Below the pieces are notes generated by a model. The model worked only from the letters and a program-made list of their open reading frames with translations, made no database searches and was not told the origin of the DNA. A stretch of DNA of 64,000 nucleotides from Sulfurimonas sp. GTDB lineage: Bacteria > Campylobacterota > Campylobacteria > Campylobacterales > Sulfurimonadaceae. The position numbers were made by a program, and so were the translations under genes. Where the stretch lies: assembly GCF_026196735.1 (NCBI RefSeq), contig NZ_JAPHUF010000016.1, positions 1 through 64,000 of the forward strand. Reading direction: 5' to 3'. The number at the start of each line of letters is the position of its first letter. Position 1 is the first letter of the stretch. Below are positions 46,438 through 55,471 of the stretch, piece after piece.

Positions 46438-47483
46438 TAAAACACCTCATCGTACTCATCATTGGCTTTTTTATACTCTTCTATTCTTCCGATATCAAGC
46501 CAATATTCTCGAAGTGGAAATGATACTGTATTTTGTTTTTCACTTATTAGCTTTTCAAAAAGTGTTGGCATATCATAAAATTTATTTTCAGGTATATACT
46601 TTAATACCTCAGGTGACAACATGTATATTCCTGCACTTACAAAAAACTTATGAACTGGTTTTTCATCTATAGACACTATCTGGTTACCATCTAAATTCAC
46701 TACACCATAAGGAACTTGAAAGTCATATTCCCTTACACACATTGTTGATACTGAATTATTTGAATTATGGTATTTATGAAGATGCTCAAAATTTACATTT
46801 GTTAAAAGATCTCCATTCATTACAAAAAATGGTTCTGTTGGTACAGTTTTAAGTAAACTTAGTGCGCCGGCTGTACCCATTCTTTCTTCTTCTAGAACAT
46901 ACTCAATATTTACTCCAAACTCACTGCCGTTACCAAAAAAATCTTTTATTATTTGAAATTTGTAATTTACACACATTACAATATTTACATATCCATACTC
47001 AGCAAATTTTTCTACAATAGTTTGCAAAATTGGCCTATCTCCAACTTTCAACATTGGCTTTGGAGTGTTCTCTGTTAGAGATCCAAGCCTTGTGCCCAGC
47101 CCTCCAACCATTAAAATGACTTTATTATTTTTTACTTGTGGTCTTACAAGCTCATCAATTTCCTCTAGTCCAACAACTCTATTTTCATTATCCACTATTG
47201 GTATCTGATGCAATTTTTTATCAAGTGCTTTTTTTAAAATCTCTTCTTTAGTGTCACTAATATTTGCTACAGTTGGTGTTGTATATATTATAGTTTCTAT
47301 AGAGTCATCAAGAGAAATATTGTTTAAAAGTCCTCTCCTTATATCTCCATCAGTTATTGTTCCTAGTAATTTTTCATTTTCATCTATTACAATAGCAATT
47401 TGCATAGCACCACTGTCTATTATTTTTAAAGCTTCTTTTACTGTTGATGTTGGTTTTAACAAAACATTTTTATAGTTTTTCAT
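46437..47483 (-). CDS. ptmE: CBS-domain nucleotidyltransferase (PtmE-like glucosamine-1-phosphate guanylyltransferase)
   Basis: 348 residues: two CBS domains (about 5-115, with VIDENEKLLGTITDGDIRRG), then a sugar-phosphate nucleotidyltransferase domain (GGLGTRLGSLTENTPKPML at about 128-146, and NGDLLTNVNF). This fusion is the architecture of Campylobacter PtmE, which makes GDP-glucosamine at the start of legionaminic-acid synthesis. CBS domains may sense nucleotides. Its start overlaps the upstream epimerase gene by 4 bases. Nucleotide specificity is inferred from the family. Confidence 0.85.
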   Translation of the reverse strand: MKNYKNVLLKPTSTVKEALKIIDSGAMQIAIVIDENEKLLGTITDGDIRRGLLNNISLDDSIETIIYTTPTVANISDTKEEILKKALDKKLHQIPIVDNENRVVGLEEIDELVRPQVKNNKVILMVGGLGTRLGSLTENTPKPMLKVGDRPILQTIVEKFAEYGYVNIVMCVNYKFQIIKDFFGNGSEFGVNIEYVLEEERMGTAGALSLLKTVPTEPFFVMNGDLLTNVNFEHLHKYHNSNNSVSTMCVREYDFQVPYGVVNLDGNQIVSIDEKPVHKFFVSAGIYMLSPEVLKYIPENKFYDMPTLFEKLISEKQNTVSFPLREYWLDIGRIEEYKKANDEYDEVF

Positions 47484-48646
47484 TCTGTAACCTTTATATC
47501 GTAAAATGATTTTTTCAATATACCTTCTAAACTAAAGCTTTTTATACACTCTTTTATTTTAACACTAGCACCACCATTTCCATATGGGTTTTGTGTCTCT
47601 TTTAGTATTTTTTTAAAATCTCTTGAATATATTTTTTCAAATGACTCTTTTATATCTTTATACTTTGAACTGCAATTAATAACACTATCTGCCATTAGAC
47701 GACCTTTTTGTCTATCTCCGATATTTATAGTTGCTATTTTAAATGTTGGTGCTTCTAAAAGTCCACTTGAACTATTTCCTACCACTGCATCTATCCACTG
47801 TAAAGCACTTAAGTATCTCAACTGCCCTAATGAAGTAAATCCAACAGCTTTATCACTGTTATTTGATACATATTCATCTATCATTTGATTTATAACTCTT
47901 CCATCTGTATCACTATTTGCTTTTGTAAGTATTATATTTGTATCTTCTAGTTCATCTATAACATCAAGCAGTTCCCCAAATTGATCTTTTGCAGTAGAAT
48001 TTTCCAAAGTAACAGGATGAAAAGTAACTAAAATATTTTTTTTATTTAGTTTAAAATCAATTGATTTCTCAAACTCTTCTTTAGATAATAACTTAAGCTT
48101 TTTAATATTATCTATACCCAAGCCACCAACATTAAAAACTCTATCTGGATGTTCACCAAGCTGGATTACTCTATTTTTATACTCATCTGTTGCCGTAAAG
48201 TGTAAATGACTCATTTTTGTAATACTATGCCTAATCGATTCATCAAATGCACCCTCAGTTGTCTCACCACCATGAAGATGCGCAATTGGAATTCCAGCAA
48301 TCATAGCAGTACTTACTGCACTAAATACTTCATATCTATCACCAAGCACTACCAACATGTCAGGTTTTAAATCTTCATAAGCCTCCGCAAAACTTATCTG
48401 AGCCAAACCCATAGATTTTGAGATGCCAACAGAAGTGTCTGATGACAAAAGCATCTCTATTTTTTTGTCAATTTTAAAATCATTTTCTATTATTTTATAT
48501 GTTAATCCAAACTCTGGGCTTAGATGCATACCTGTAACAATCAGTTGAAGTTCTAATTCATTATCAGACCCCATCTCTTTCATGAGCCAATAAAGCAAGC
48601 CATATTCTGCTCTCGTTCCAGTTACTACACATATTTTTCTTTTCAT
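47480..48646 (-). CDS. legG: hydrolysing NDP-sugar 2-epimerase (NeuC/LegG type)
   Basis: 388 residues. TGTRAEYGLLYWLM opens the protein and LVVLGDRYEVF, AHLHGGETTEGAFDES and VGNSSSGLLEAPTF are signatures of the hydrolysing UDP-GlcNAc 2-epimerase family. In the legionaminate route it removes the nucleotide and inverts C2 to give the hexose precursor for the synthase. It overlaps both neighbours by 4 bases. Confidence 0.92.
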   Translation of the reverse strand: MKRKICVVTGTRAEYGLLYWLMKEMGSDNELELQLIVTGMHLSPEFGLTYKIIENDFKIDKKIEMLLSSDTSVGISKSMGLAQISFAEAYEDLKPDMLVVLGDRYEVFSAVSTAMIAGIPIAHLHGGETTEGAFDESIRHSITKMSHLHFTATDEYKNRVIQLGEHPDRVFNVGGLGIDNIKKLKLLSKEEFEKSIDFKLNKKNILVTFHPVTLENSTAKDQFGELLDVIDELEDTNIILTKANSDTDGRVINQMIDEYVSNNSDKAVGFTSLGQLRYLSALQWIDAVVGNSSSGLLEAPTFKIATINIGDRQKGRLMADSVINCSSKYKDIKESFEKIYSRDFKKILKETQNPYGNGGASVKIKECIKSFSLEGILKKSFYDIKVTE

Positions 48647-49641
48647 ATCAAATCATCTTCACTATAATCTTTCATGGCGCTTGTTCCGATCACCTCATCC
48701 CATCTCATCGGACTAATACCATTACCTGGTCTTTTTATACCAAGATTTTTTTCAGTAAAAATTTCACCTTTTTTAATTTCACAGTTTGCTACTATAGACT
48801 TTCTGGCAATTTTTATATTTGGTTTTTCACTCTCAGATGGTTTTTTTACACTACTGCCCAATGCCAGCTCAATATTTCGTATAGCTTTTACCATTGCTTG
48901 GAGCTCATCTGGTTCTAGTGAAGCTTTATGATCTGGTCCTTGCATAGTACAATCAAGTGTAAAATGTTTCTCAACACAACTAGCTCCAATAGCAACTGCA
49001 GCAACAGGAACTTCTATACCTAAAGTGTGGTCACTGTATCCAAATGCTATATCGAAAGTATTTCCTATAGTTACCATCGCTTTTAAGTTCACATCTTCCA
49101 TGGGGGTTGGGTACATTGTGTTAGCATGAAGCACGGTAATGTTCTCTTTTTTAGTTCCCTCGCCAACCAACACATCCAAAGCATCTTCTATCTCGCCAAT
49201 ATCTGCCATACCGGTTGAGAGTATAACTTTTTTGTTTAGTTTTCCTATGTGTCTTAAGTATGGTAAATTTGTTATTTCACCACTTGGAATTTTAAATATT
49301 TCAAGTCCTAAATCATCTAACATGTCAATACTGTCATGATCAAAAGGAGTTGAGAGAAACATGATATTTTTTGATTTGCAGTATGAGATAAGTTCATGAT
49401 GAGTTTCTACATCAAGTTCTAACTTTTTAAGCATATTAAACTGTGAATCATCTTTGTCGTTCATATTCTTTTTTTGATACTGGGCTTTTTGCGCATTTTT
49501 AGACACTAAGTTTTCTGTTTTAAAAGTTTGAAACTTAACAGCATCAGCACCAGCTTCTACTGCCGCGTCAATAAGTTTTTTTGCAAGTTCTATTGAACCA
49601 TTATGATTTACGCCGGCTTCTGCTATTATAAATACGCTCAT
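48643..49641 (-). CDS. legI: nonulosonic (legionaminic/neuraminic) acid synthase
   Basis: 332 residues. It has an N-terminal TIM barrel (IAEAGVNHNGSIELAKKLI, DAVKFQTFK, STPFDHDSI, GYSDHTLG) and a C-terminal SAF/antifreeze-like domain (from about 275, ARKSIVANCEIKKGEIF). The enzyme condenses phosphoenolpyruvate with a six-carbon amino sugar to a nine-carbon acid. LegI is preferred to NeuB because the dehydratase and aminotransferase of the legionaminate route accompany it. It overlaps the acetyltransferase gene by 4 bases. Confidence 0.92.
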   Translation of the reverse strand: MSVFIIAEAGVNHNGSIELAKKLIDAAVEAGADAVKFQTFKTENLVSKNAQKAQYQKKNMNDKDDSQFNMLKKLELDVETHHELISYCKSKNIMFLSTPFDHDSIDMLDDLGLEIFKIPSGEITNLPYLRHIGKLNKKVILSTGMADIGEIEDALDVLVGEGTKKENITVLHANTMYPTPMEDVNLKAMVTIGNTFDIAFGYSDHTLGIEVPVAAVAIGASCVEKHFTLDCTMQGPDHKASLEPDELQAMVKAIRNIELALGSSVKKPSESEKPNIKIARKSIVANCEIKKGEIFTEKNLGIKRPGNGISPMRWDEVIGTSAMKDYSEDDLI

Positions 49642-50219
49642 TTTTGTAAACTCCCAGCCTTAATGAAACTACTTTTTTCTATCACAATCGCCTCTTTTGA
49701 GGTAGCATTACTGCCGAAAAAAGTTCCCTCTTCCACTTTTACATCGCCGTTAATTACCGAAGCTGTTGATATATGACAATTATCTTCTATAATACTATCA
49801 TGCTCAATCAATGCTTTTGAGTTTATTATACAGTTTTTTCCTACTTTAACATTTGAATTTATTAACGCCTGATGCATTATCACTGTGCCCTCATCAATTG
49901 TAGAGTGTTTAGATACATAAGCCAATGGTGAAACAATAAGAGGTAAATCATAGCCTATGCCTTTTAGTATATTAAAGAGTTTAACTCTTAGCAGGTTTGA
50001 TTTTATATGTCCTATGGTTATAAGTGCATATTTATATTTTTGAAACAATTCTTCTAAATCATCGTCACAACCAATAACTTTATAACCTAAAATCTCTTGG
50101 CCAATTAGTTCTTTTTTATCAATTATTCCTGCAATGGTGTACTTATCTTCTAGCTCAATTACATCTATGACTGACCGACAATGGCCACCACCACCGATTA
50201 AAAGTATTTTTTCTTTCAT
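49638..50219 (-). CDS. hexapeptide-repeat acetyltransferase (NeuD/PglD type, probable LegH role)
   Basis: 193 residues: a Rossmann-like N-terminus (LLIGGGGHCRSVIDVIE) and a left-handed beta-helix of hexapeptide repeats (about 95-185). This is the PglD/NeuD architecture. PglD-like enzymes N-acetylate the C4 amino group of the UDP-linked sugar; here the position in the pathway is that of LegH, acting after the LegC aminotransferase. O-acetylation of the finished sugar (NeuD) is the alternative. Confidence 0.88.
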   Translation of the reverse strand: MKEKILLIGGGGHCRSVIDVIELEDKYTIAGIIDKKELIGQEILGYKVIGCDDDLEELFQKYKYALITIGHIKSNLLRVKLFNILKGIGYDLPLIVSPLAYVSKHSTIDEGTVIMHQALINSNVKVGKNCIINSKALIEHDSIIEDNCHISTASVINGDVKVEEGTFFGSNATSKEAIVIEKSSFIKAGSLQK

Positions 50220-51355
50220 AATCGCACACTACTTGGTATATTTACAACTCTCTGTTCTAAATATTTTGAATTTTCTAAATTACTACATTGACAATCTTTA
50301 AACATATCTAATTCATTCATAAGCTTCCAAATTGGTCTTGTCATGACTCCATTTTTATTTGTAAAATCTAAAAAGTCATCCCTGTTTTTTACATCTTTAA
50401 CAATTACTGCCTGCAACCAATAGTTGGATACTGAATTTTCAGGTTCTTTTATAAAATCAATATCATCAATGCTACTGAAAAACTCTTCATATTTCAAGGC
50501 TAAATTTCTTTTAGAATCTATAAAATCATCTAATTTTTCCAATTGAGCAACTAACAAAGCAGCATTTAAATTAGGCATTCTGTAGTTATACCCTATCTCA
50601 TCATGAACATATTCCCATTTATGTGGAATTTTAGCCGTCGTCGTGAGGTGTTTAGCTCTTTTCGCAAGTGTTTCATCATCAGTTACTATAACACCGCCAC
50701 CACCAGAAGTAATGATTTTATTTCCATTAAAAGAAAATGCACCTACTTTTCCAAATGTTCCTGTATGTTTTTCATTATAGTATGAACCTAAGCTCTCAGC
50801 TGCATCTTCAACTAAAGCTATATGCCACTCATTACATATATCTTTTATATCCTCAATTTTACAAGCGTGACCAAATGTATGCATCGGGACACATGCTTTA
50901 ATTGTTTTTTTAGTAGTTTTATTTATGCATCTGTTGCCTATTATTTCACAGTTATCTTTTAAAAATTCCTCTAAAGACTTAGGAGATAAACCCATAGTAT
51001 CCAAATCAACATCAACAAAAATAGGTTTTGCCCCGATGTAGCTTATTGCATTACATGTAGCAATAAAAGTAAGCGGTTGTGTTATTACTTCATCATCTTT
51101 AGTCACATCTGCTAGAAGGAGGGATATATGAAGAGCTGCTGTACCGTTTACAGTTGCTACTGCGTATTTAGCACTAACCCTTTTAGCAAATTCTGCTTCA
51201 AATGTATCGACATATTTACCGACACTTGAGACAAATGTAGAGTCAATGCAGTCGTTTAAATATTTTTTCTCATTTCCAATGAATCTTGGTTCATGTAAGG
51301 GGATAAACTCTTTTGTTTTAAAAGTATCCTGAATAAAATCTACAATTTTTTGCAT
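50216..51355 (-). CDS. legC: LegC-type PLP aminotransferase
   Basis: 379 residues of the DegT/DnrJ/EryC1 family. SAKYAVATVNGTAALHISL is the cofactor-binding start, EDAAESLGSYY follows, and FSFNGNKIITSGGGG carries the PLP lysine. It transfers an amino group to C4 of the 4-keto sugar made by LegB. I start it at the ATG at 51355, which has GGGAAG eight bases upstream inside legB; an upstream ATG at 51370 would add five residues. It overlaps the acetyltransferase gene by 4 bases. Confidence 0.92.
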   Translation of the reverse strand: MQKIVDFIQDTFKTKEFIPLHEPRFIGNEKKYLNDCIDSTFVSSVGKYVDTFEAEFAKRVSAKYAVATVNGTAALHISLLLADVTKDDEVITQPLTFIATCNAISYIGAKPIFVDVDLDTMGLSPKSLEEFLKDNCEIIGNRCINKTTKKTIKACVPMHTFGHACKIEDIKDICNEWHIALVEDAAESLGSYYNEKHTGTFGKVGAFSFNGNKIITSGGGGVIVTDDETLAKRAKHLTTTAKIPHKWEYVHDEIGYNYRMPNLNAALLVAQLEKLDDFIDSKRNLALKYEEFFSSIDDIDFIKEPENSVSNYWLQAVIVKDVKNRDDFLDFTNKNGVMTRPIWKLMNELDMFKDCQCSNLENSKYLEQRVVNIPSSVRL

Positions 51356-51356
51356 A

Positions 51357-52547
51357 TTACATCTTCCCATCTAAATATTTACCGGTCTCTTTATGTCCAA
51401 AATTTGGAATCATTTTAAAAAACTCTTTTACTATATCTTCTTTTGTCCATGAGAGATTTTGTTTAAAACCTTGCATAGTTTTAGTAAAAAAATTCAACTT
51501 ATCTTCATCAAACAAAGCCTCGTTTTTAATAACGCCAAGATTTTCAAATCTTTGCATATCTAAAACTTCTTTATCTGTAAAAAACTCTTCAAAATCTTTC
51601 TCACCTGTTGTATCGCTAGATGTAAATAGACAAGGCCACTTTCCTTCTTTAGGCAAAGTCTTAGCTAGTTCCCTTGCCTCATCTTCATCACTGCACAGAT
51701 ATGGCTCATAGCCTAGATTTTCAAGATATTTTACTGCTATATCTGCAAAAGATATAAGGTCCAACTCCTCACTAAGTTTTGGAAAAAATATGTCTCTATT
51801 TTCACCGAAGATACAAGACATGAGACATAACTCCCCTGACTCCTGTGGTGTTACAAAGTATCTTTTAATATCATTTGGAGCAACTATAGGTTGCTGTTTT
51901 TGAATGCGTTGATTAAATCCATGCAAAAGTGAGCCATCCGAAAATGCTACATTGGCAAATCTGGCAGTCGAGATATTTATTTCTAGTGATTTTCTCATCA
52001 AAAACATCTCCATGATTCGCTTACTAGCACCCATCATATTAACTGGATTTGCTGCTTTATCAGTTGAGACACAAAAATATTTTTTAGTACCGTTATCTAT
52101 TGATTGTTGAAGGGTTTTATCAGTATTAAATACATTCACATCAATCATTCTCATTAGAGTAAATGGGTCTTTTTCGCTTCTTACATGTTTAAGTGCTGAG
52201 AGGTTTAAAACATAATCATATTTGCCGTCATTTTTTATAAACGCATCATATTCTACAGAACCGATATCAAGAGCAAAAGTCTGAAAATCACCGTTAATGT
52301 AGCCGAAGGAACTTCGTATATCGCGAACCAGTTCAACCATGTTGTTTTCACTTATATCCACTACATGTAGTTTTTTAGGATTGCGTTTAAATATCTCTTT
52401 TGTGACAGCTTGACCGATTGAGCCGGCACCGCCGATAACCAAAAAAGATGAAGATGAAACTATACTTTTTAATTCTTTGTCGTTATTGTTAATATCTTTT
52501 TCAAACAGCTCTTTTTCTCTGCCGATTAGTTTTAGCATTTGACTCAT
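51357..52547 (-). CDS. legB: LegB-type NDP-N-acetylglucosamine 4,6-dehydratase
   Basis: 396 residues of the CapD-like extended SDR family. It has the NAD-binding GGAGSIGQ near residue 38, the LSALKHV block, and a catalytic region with Ser-Thr and MMGASKRIMEM in place of the Tyr-Lys pair. The length, with a C-terminal extension (about 290-396), fits the LegB group. It starts the pathway from GDP- or UDP-GlcNAc. It is the first gene of the operon and lies 16 bp after msbA on the same strand, so the operon may be read from the msbA promoter. Confidence 0.88.
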   Translation of the reverse strand: MSQMLKLIGREKELFEKDINNNDKELKSIVSSSSFLVIGGAGSIGQAVTKEIFKRNPKKLHVVDISENNMVELVRDIRSSFGYINGDFQTFALDIGSVEYDAFIKNDGKYDYVLNLSALKHVRSEKDPFTLMRMIDVNVFNTDKTLQQSIDNGTKKYFCVSTDKAANPVNMMGASKRIMEMFLMRKSLEINISTARFANVAFSDGSLLHGFNQRIQKQQPIVAPNDIKRYFVTPQESGELCLMSCIFGENRDIFFPKLSEELDLISFADIAVKYLENLGYEPYLCSDEDEARELAKTLPKEGKWPCLFTSSDTTGEKDFEEFFTDKEVLDMQRFENLGVIKNEALFDEDKLNFFTKTMQGFKQNLSWTKEDIVKEFFKMIPNFGHKETGKYLDGKM

Positions 52548-52563
52548 CTATTTTATTTCCTCT

Positions 52564-54273
52564 TTATTTTTCAAACTGTCCAGCCAATCTTTGATAGACC
52601 TCAGAATTTGCCAAAAGCTCACTATGCTTTCCACTTGCAACTATCTTTCCTTTTTGCAGAACCAAAATTTTATCAGCATGTTCAATTGTACCAAGTCTGT
52701 GAGCAATTGTTATGGTTATCTTGTCTTTTGTATACTCATCCAAAGCTTTTTGAATTCTCTTTTCACTCTCATTATCAAGTGCGGATGTCGCTTCATCAAA
52801 AAGGATAAGTGAAGAGTGTTTATAAATAGCTCTTGCAATAGCGACTCTTTGTCTCTGTCCTCCAGATAAATTTACACCAAACTCTTCCATCGTTGTATGA
52901 ATTCCATTTTCAAGTGAGTTAACAAAATCAGATGCATCAGCAAGCCTTAGCGCTTCATTTACTTTATCCTCATCAATCTCTTGACCATAAGCGACATTCG
53001 CCGCAAGAGTGTCTTGAAATATATAAATTCTCTGTGACACCAGAGAGATATGATGTTTTAATGAGTTTTGATTAAACTCTTTTATATTAGTATTGTTTAT
53101 TAGTACTTCGCCTTCATCCGGGTCATAAAAACGAAGAAGCATATTTATAAATGTGCTTTTCCCACCTCCACTATCTCCAACGAGTGCTATGTTCTCGCCC
53201 TGTTTTATATTTATATTTACATCATCTAATGCATATGAATCTTCATACTTTAATTTTACATTTTTAAACTCTACATGTACAATATTGTCTTGAAGAAATT
53301 TTTCTCCATCAATTATTTTACTCTTTGTGTCTAAAATTTCAAACACTCTTTCGCTTGCCGCTATTGCATCTTGAATTTTTGAATATATTGAACCTATTCT
53401 TCTAATAGGTTGAAATACAAGTCCAACAGCTGTCAAAAAGGCTGTAAACTCTCCAACACTCATGTTTTCATTGTAAACTTCCCTAGCCCCAATAAAAATA
53501 ACTGCTGCAAGTCCAACTGCCCCAATCAACTCCATCATAGGTGAGACGATATCTCCAACATAAACAGACTTCATAGTTATCTTAAAAAACTGCCAATTTT
53601 GAATGTTAAAACGATCCATCTCAAATTTTTCAGTTGCATTTGCTTTTATAATTTCACTGTTATTAAAAACTTCTGTAAGCCTACTAACAACATCTGCATT
53701 TTTCTCTTGTGATCTGTGAGAATATTTTTTTAATTTTTTAGCTATGTATATTAGTGGATAAATAGCAGCTGGCAAAACAACTAAAGAGTAGAATGCCAAC
53801 ATTGGATTTAAGTATATAACATATCCTATAAGAGCAACAACAGTCAAACTTTCACGAAAAAGCTCCGGTAACATATTTGATACAAAATAACGAATTCTTT
53901 CTATATCATTAGTAATCCTTGATATAAGCTCACCGCTACGGTTTACATACAAAAAAGCCATGTCAAGATTGATGATTTTTTCAAGAAGTGTTTCTCTAAG
54001 TCTAGTGATGATATGCAAGCCTATATATTTCATAAAGACCGATTGAATATATCTGCCAACTGACTTAAAGATGTATATAACGATTAAACCAATTGGAATA
54101 AGGTAGAGCATCTCTGCTTTTCTTTCAATAAACATCTCATCCATCAAAGGTTTCATAATATGTGCTGTTGCAGCTGTAGCACTAACAGTAAAAAGTATAC
54201 CGATTAATACTAAAAAATATTGTAATTTATAATCTTTTATATATGGTAGATATCGCTTTAAAGTTTTTTTCAA
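52564..54273 (-). CDS. msbA: MsbA-like lipid flippase ABC transporter
   Basis: 569 residues: an N-terminal six-helix exporter domain (to about 320) and a C-terminal ATPase with Walker A GDSGGGKST, ABC signature LSGGQRQR, Walker B LILFDEATSALD and an H-loop in TIAHRLGTI. It flips lipid A-core (or another polyprenyl or lipid-linked glycan) across the inner membrane. Its place between the legionaminate operon and the LPS core cluster supports the LPS role; a PglK-type flippase is the alternative. Confidence 0.88.
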   Translation of the reverse strand: MKKTLKRYLPYIKDYKLQYFLVLIGILFTVSATAATAHIMKPLMDEMFIERKAEMLYLIPIGLIVIYIFKSVGRYIQSVFMKYIGLHIITRLRETLLEKIINLDMAFLYVNRSGELISRITNDIERIRYFVSNMLPELFRESLTVVALIGYVIYLNPMLAFYSLVVLPAAIYPLIYIAKKLKKYSHRSQEKNADVVSRLTEVFNNSEIIKANATEKFEMDRFNIQNWQFFKITMKSVYVGDIVSPMMELIGAVGLAAVIFIGAREVYNENMSVGEFTAFLTAVGLVFQPIRRIGSIYSKIQDAIAASERVFEILDTKSKIIDGEKFLQDNIVHVEFKNVKLKYEDSYALDDVNINIKQGENIALVGDSGGGKSTFINMLLRFYDPDEGEVLINNTNIKEFNQNSLKHHISLVSQRIYIFQDTLAANVAYGQEIDEDKVNEALRLADASDFVNSLENGIHTTMEEFGVNLSGGQRQRVAIARAIYKHSSLILFDEATSALDNESEKRIQKALDEYTKDKITITIAHRLGTIEHADKILVLQKGKIVASGKHSELLANSEVYQRLAGQFEK

Positions 54274-54375
54274 TAATTATTCCAAAAGTTCTTATTTAAG
54301 TCTGTATTCTAGCTAAAAAATAAAAATAGCCTGTAAATTATCTTATATTCATACTTTTTTATGTAAAATTCACTC

Positions 54376-55464
54376 ATGAAAAACAAACATATATTGGAAT
54401 TTTGTCTTGCGCATGGCTTTGGTGGATTGGAGCTATGTGTTGTAGATTATTTTAAATGCTTTCAAACTAAAACAAAATGTAGTTTAATGGTTGCACCCGA
54501 TACTAAACTCGACAAGTCGGTAGATGATAAAAATAAGTTCACTTTAAAACGAAACAAGCTCTTGCCTTTTTTACCTGCCTTAAAACTTGCAAAATTTATA
54601 GATACAAATGATGTAGATATTATTCATTTTCACTGGGGAAAAGATATAATAACCGTTGTTCTTGGAAAGCTTTTAAGTAAAAGAAAACCAAAAATAATAC
54701 ACTCTAGGCACATGAGCATGACAAGATTTAAAGATGACATGTATCATAATTGGTTATACAAAAACATAGATATACTTCATGCTGTTACAAATCAAGTAAA
54801 AGAACAGATGCAAAAGTTTATACCTGACTTTATAAGACCTCCTATTGAAGTAGTTTACCTAGGTGTTAATGAACCTAAAGTTGATAAAGAAAAAATTGAC
54901 CAGTTTAAAGAAAAATATAAAATCAAAGAAAACGAATTTATAGTTGGTATGGTTGGTAGAATTGAGTCTGAAAAAGGGCAATATATACTAATTGATGCAA
55001 TTAAAAAACTACAAAACTTAAACATCAAAGCTTTAATCATTGGACATACTATGGATGAAAACTATCTTGACAAATTAAAAACACAAATTAAGAGTTTAAA
55101 TTTACAAAACAATATAATATTTACAGGCTTTACCAGAGATGTCAATGAGCATATGCAACTTTGCGACACCATGGTCCTAGCTACAAAAAAAGAGACTTTT
55201 GGACTTGTTGTCATTGAGGCTATGGCAAATAAAATATGCATGATCGCTACTAATAATGGCGGTCCTCTTGAGATAATCGATGATAATATAAATGGTCTTT
55301 TGTTTGATAGAACTAGTGACGACTTAGCCAAAAAAATAGAATTTTTATATAATGATACAGATAAAAAAGAAGCTTTGGCACAGGCTGGTTATGAAAAAGT
55401 AAAAAAAGTTTTTGACCATGACACACAAGTTGAAAAACTATATGACATTATAGACAAATGTTAA
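54376..55464 (+). CDS. glycosyltransferase family 4
   Basis: 362 residues, GT-B fold. N-terminal FGGLELCVVDYF is the acceptor-side glycine loop. VGMVGRIESEKGQYILIDAI and the donor-binding EX7E block (KETFGLVVIEAMA, both Glu present) mark a retaining GT4. It probably adds a sugar to the LPS core. First gene of the forward cluster, divergent from msbA with 102 bp between; 7 bp precede the heptosyltransferase gene. Confidence 0.9.
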   Translation: MKNKHILEFCLAHGFGGLELCVVDYFKCFQTKTKCSLMVAPDTKLDKSVDDKNKFTLKRNKLLPFLPALKLAKFIDTNDVDIIHFHWGKDIITVVLGKLLSKRKPKIIHSRHMSMTRFKDDMYHNWLYKNIDILHAVTNQVKEQMQKFIPDFIRPPIEVVYLGVNEPKVDKEKIDQFKEKYKIKENEFIVGMVGRIESEKGQYILIDAIKKLQNLNIKALIIGHTMDENYLDKLKTQIKSLNLQNNIIFTGFTRDVNEHMQLCDTMVLATKKETFGLVVIEAMANKICMIATNNGGPLEIIDDNINGLLFDRTSDDLAKKIEFLYNDTDKKEALAQAGYEKVKKVFDHDTQVEKLYDIIDKC

Positions 55465-55471
55465 TACTATT

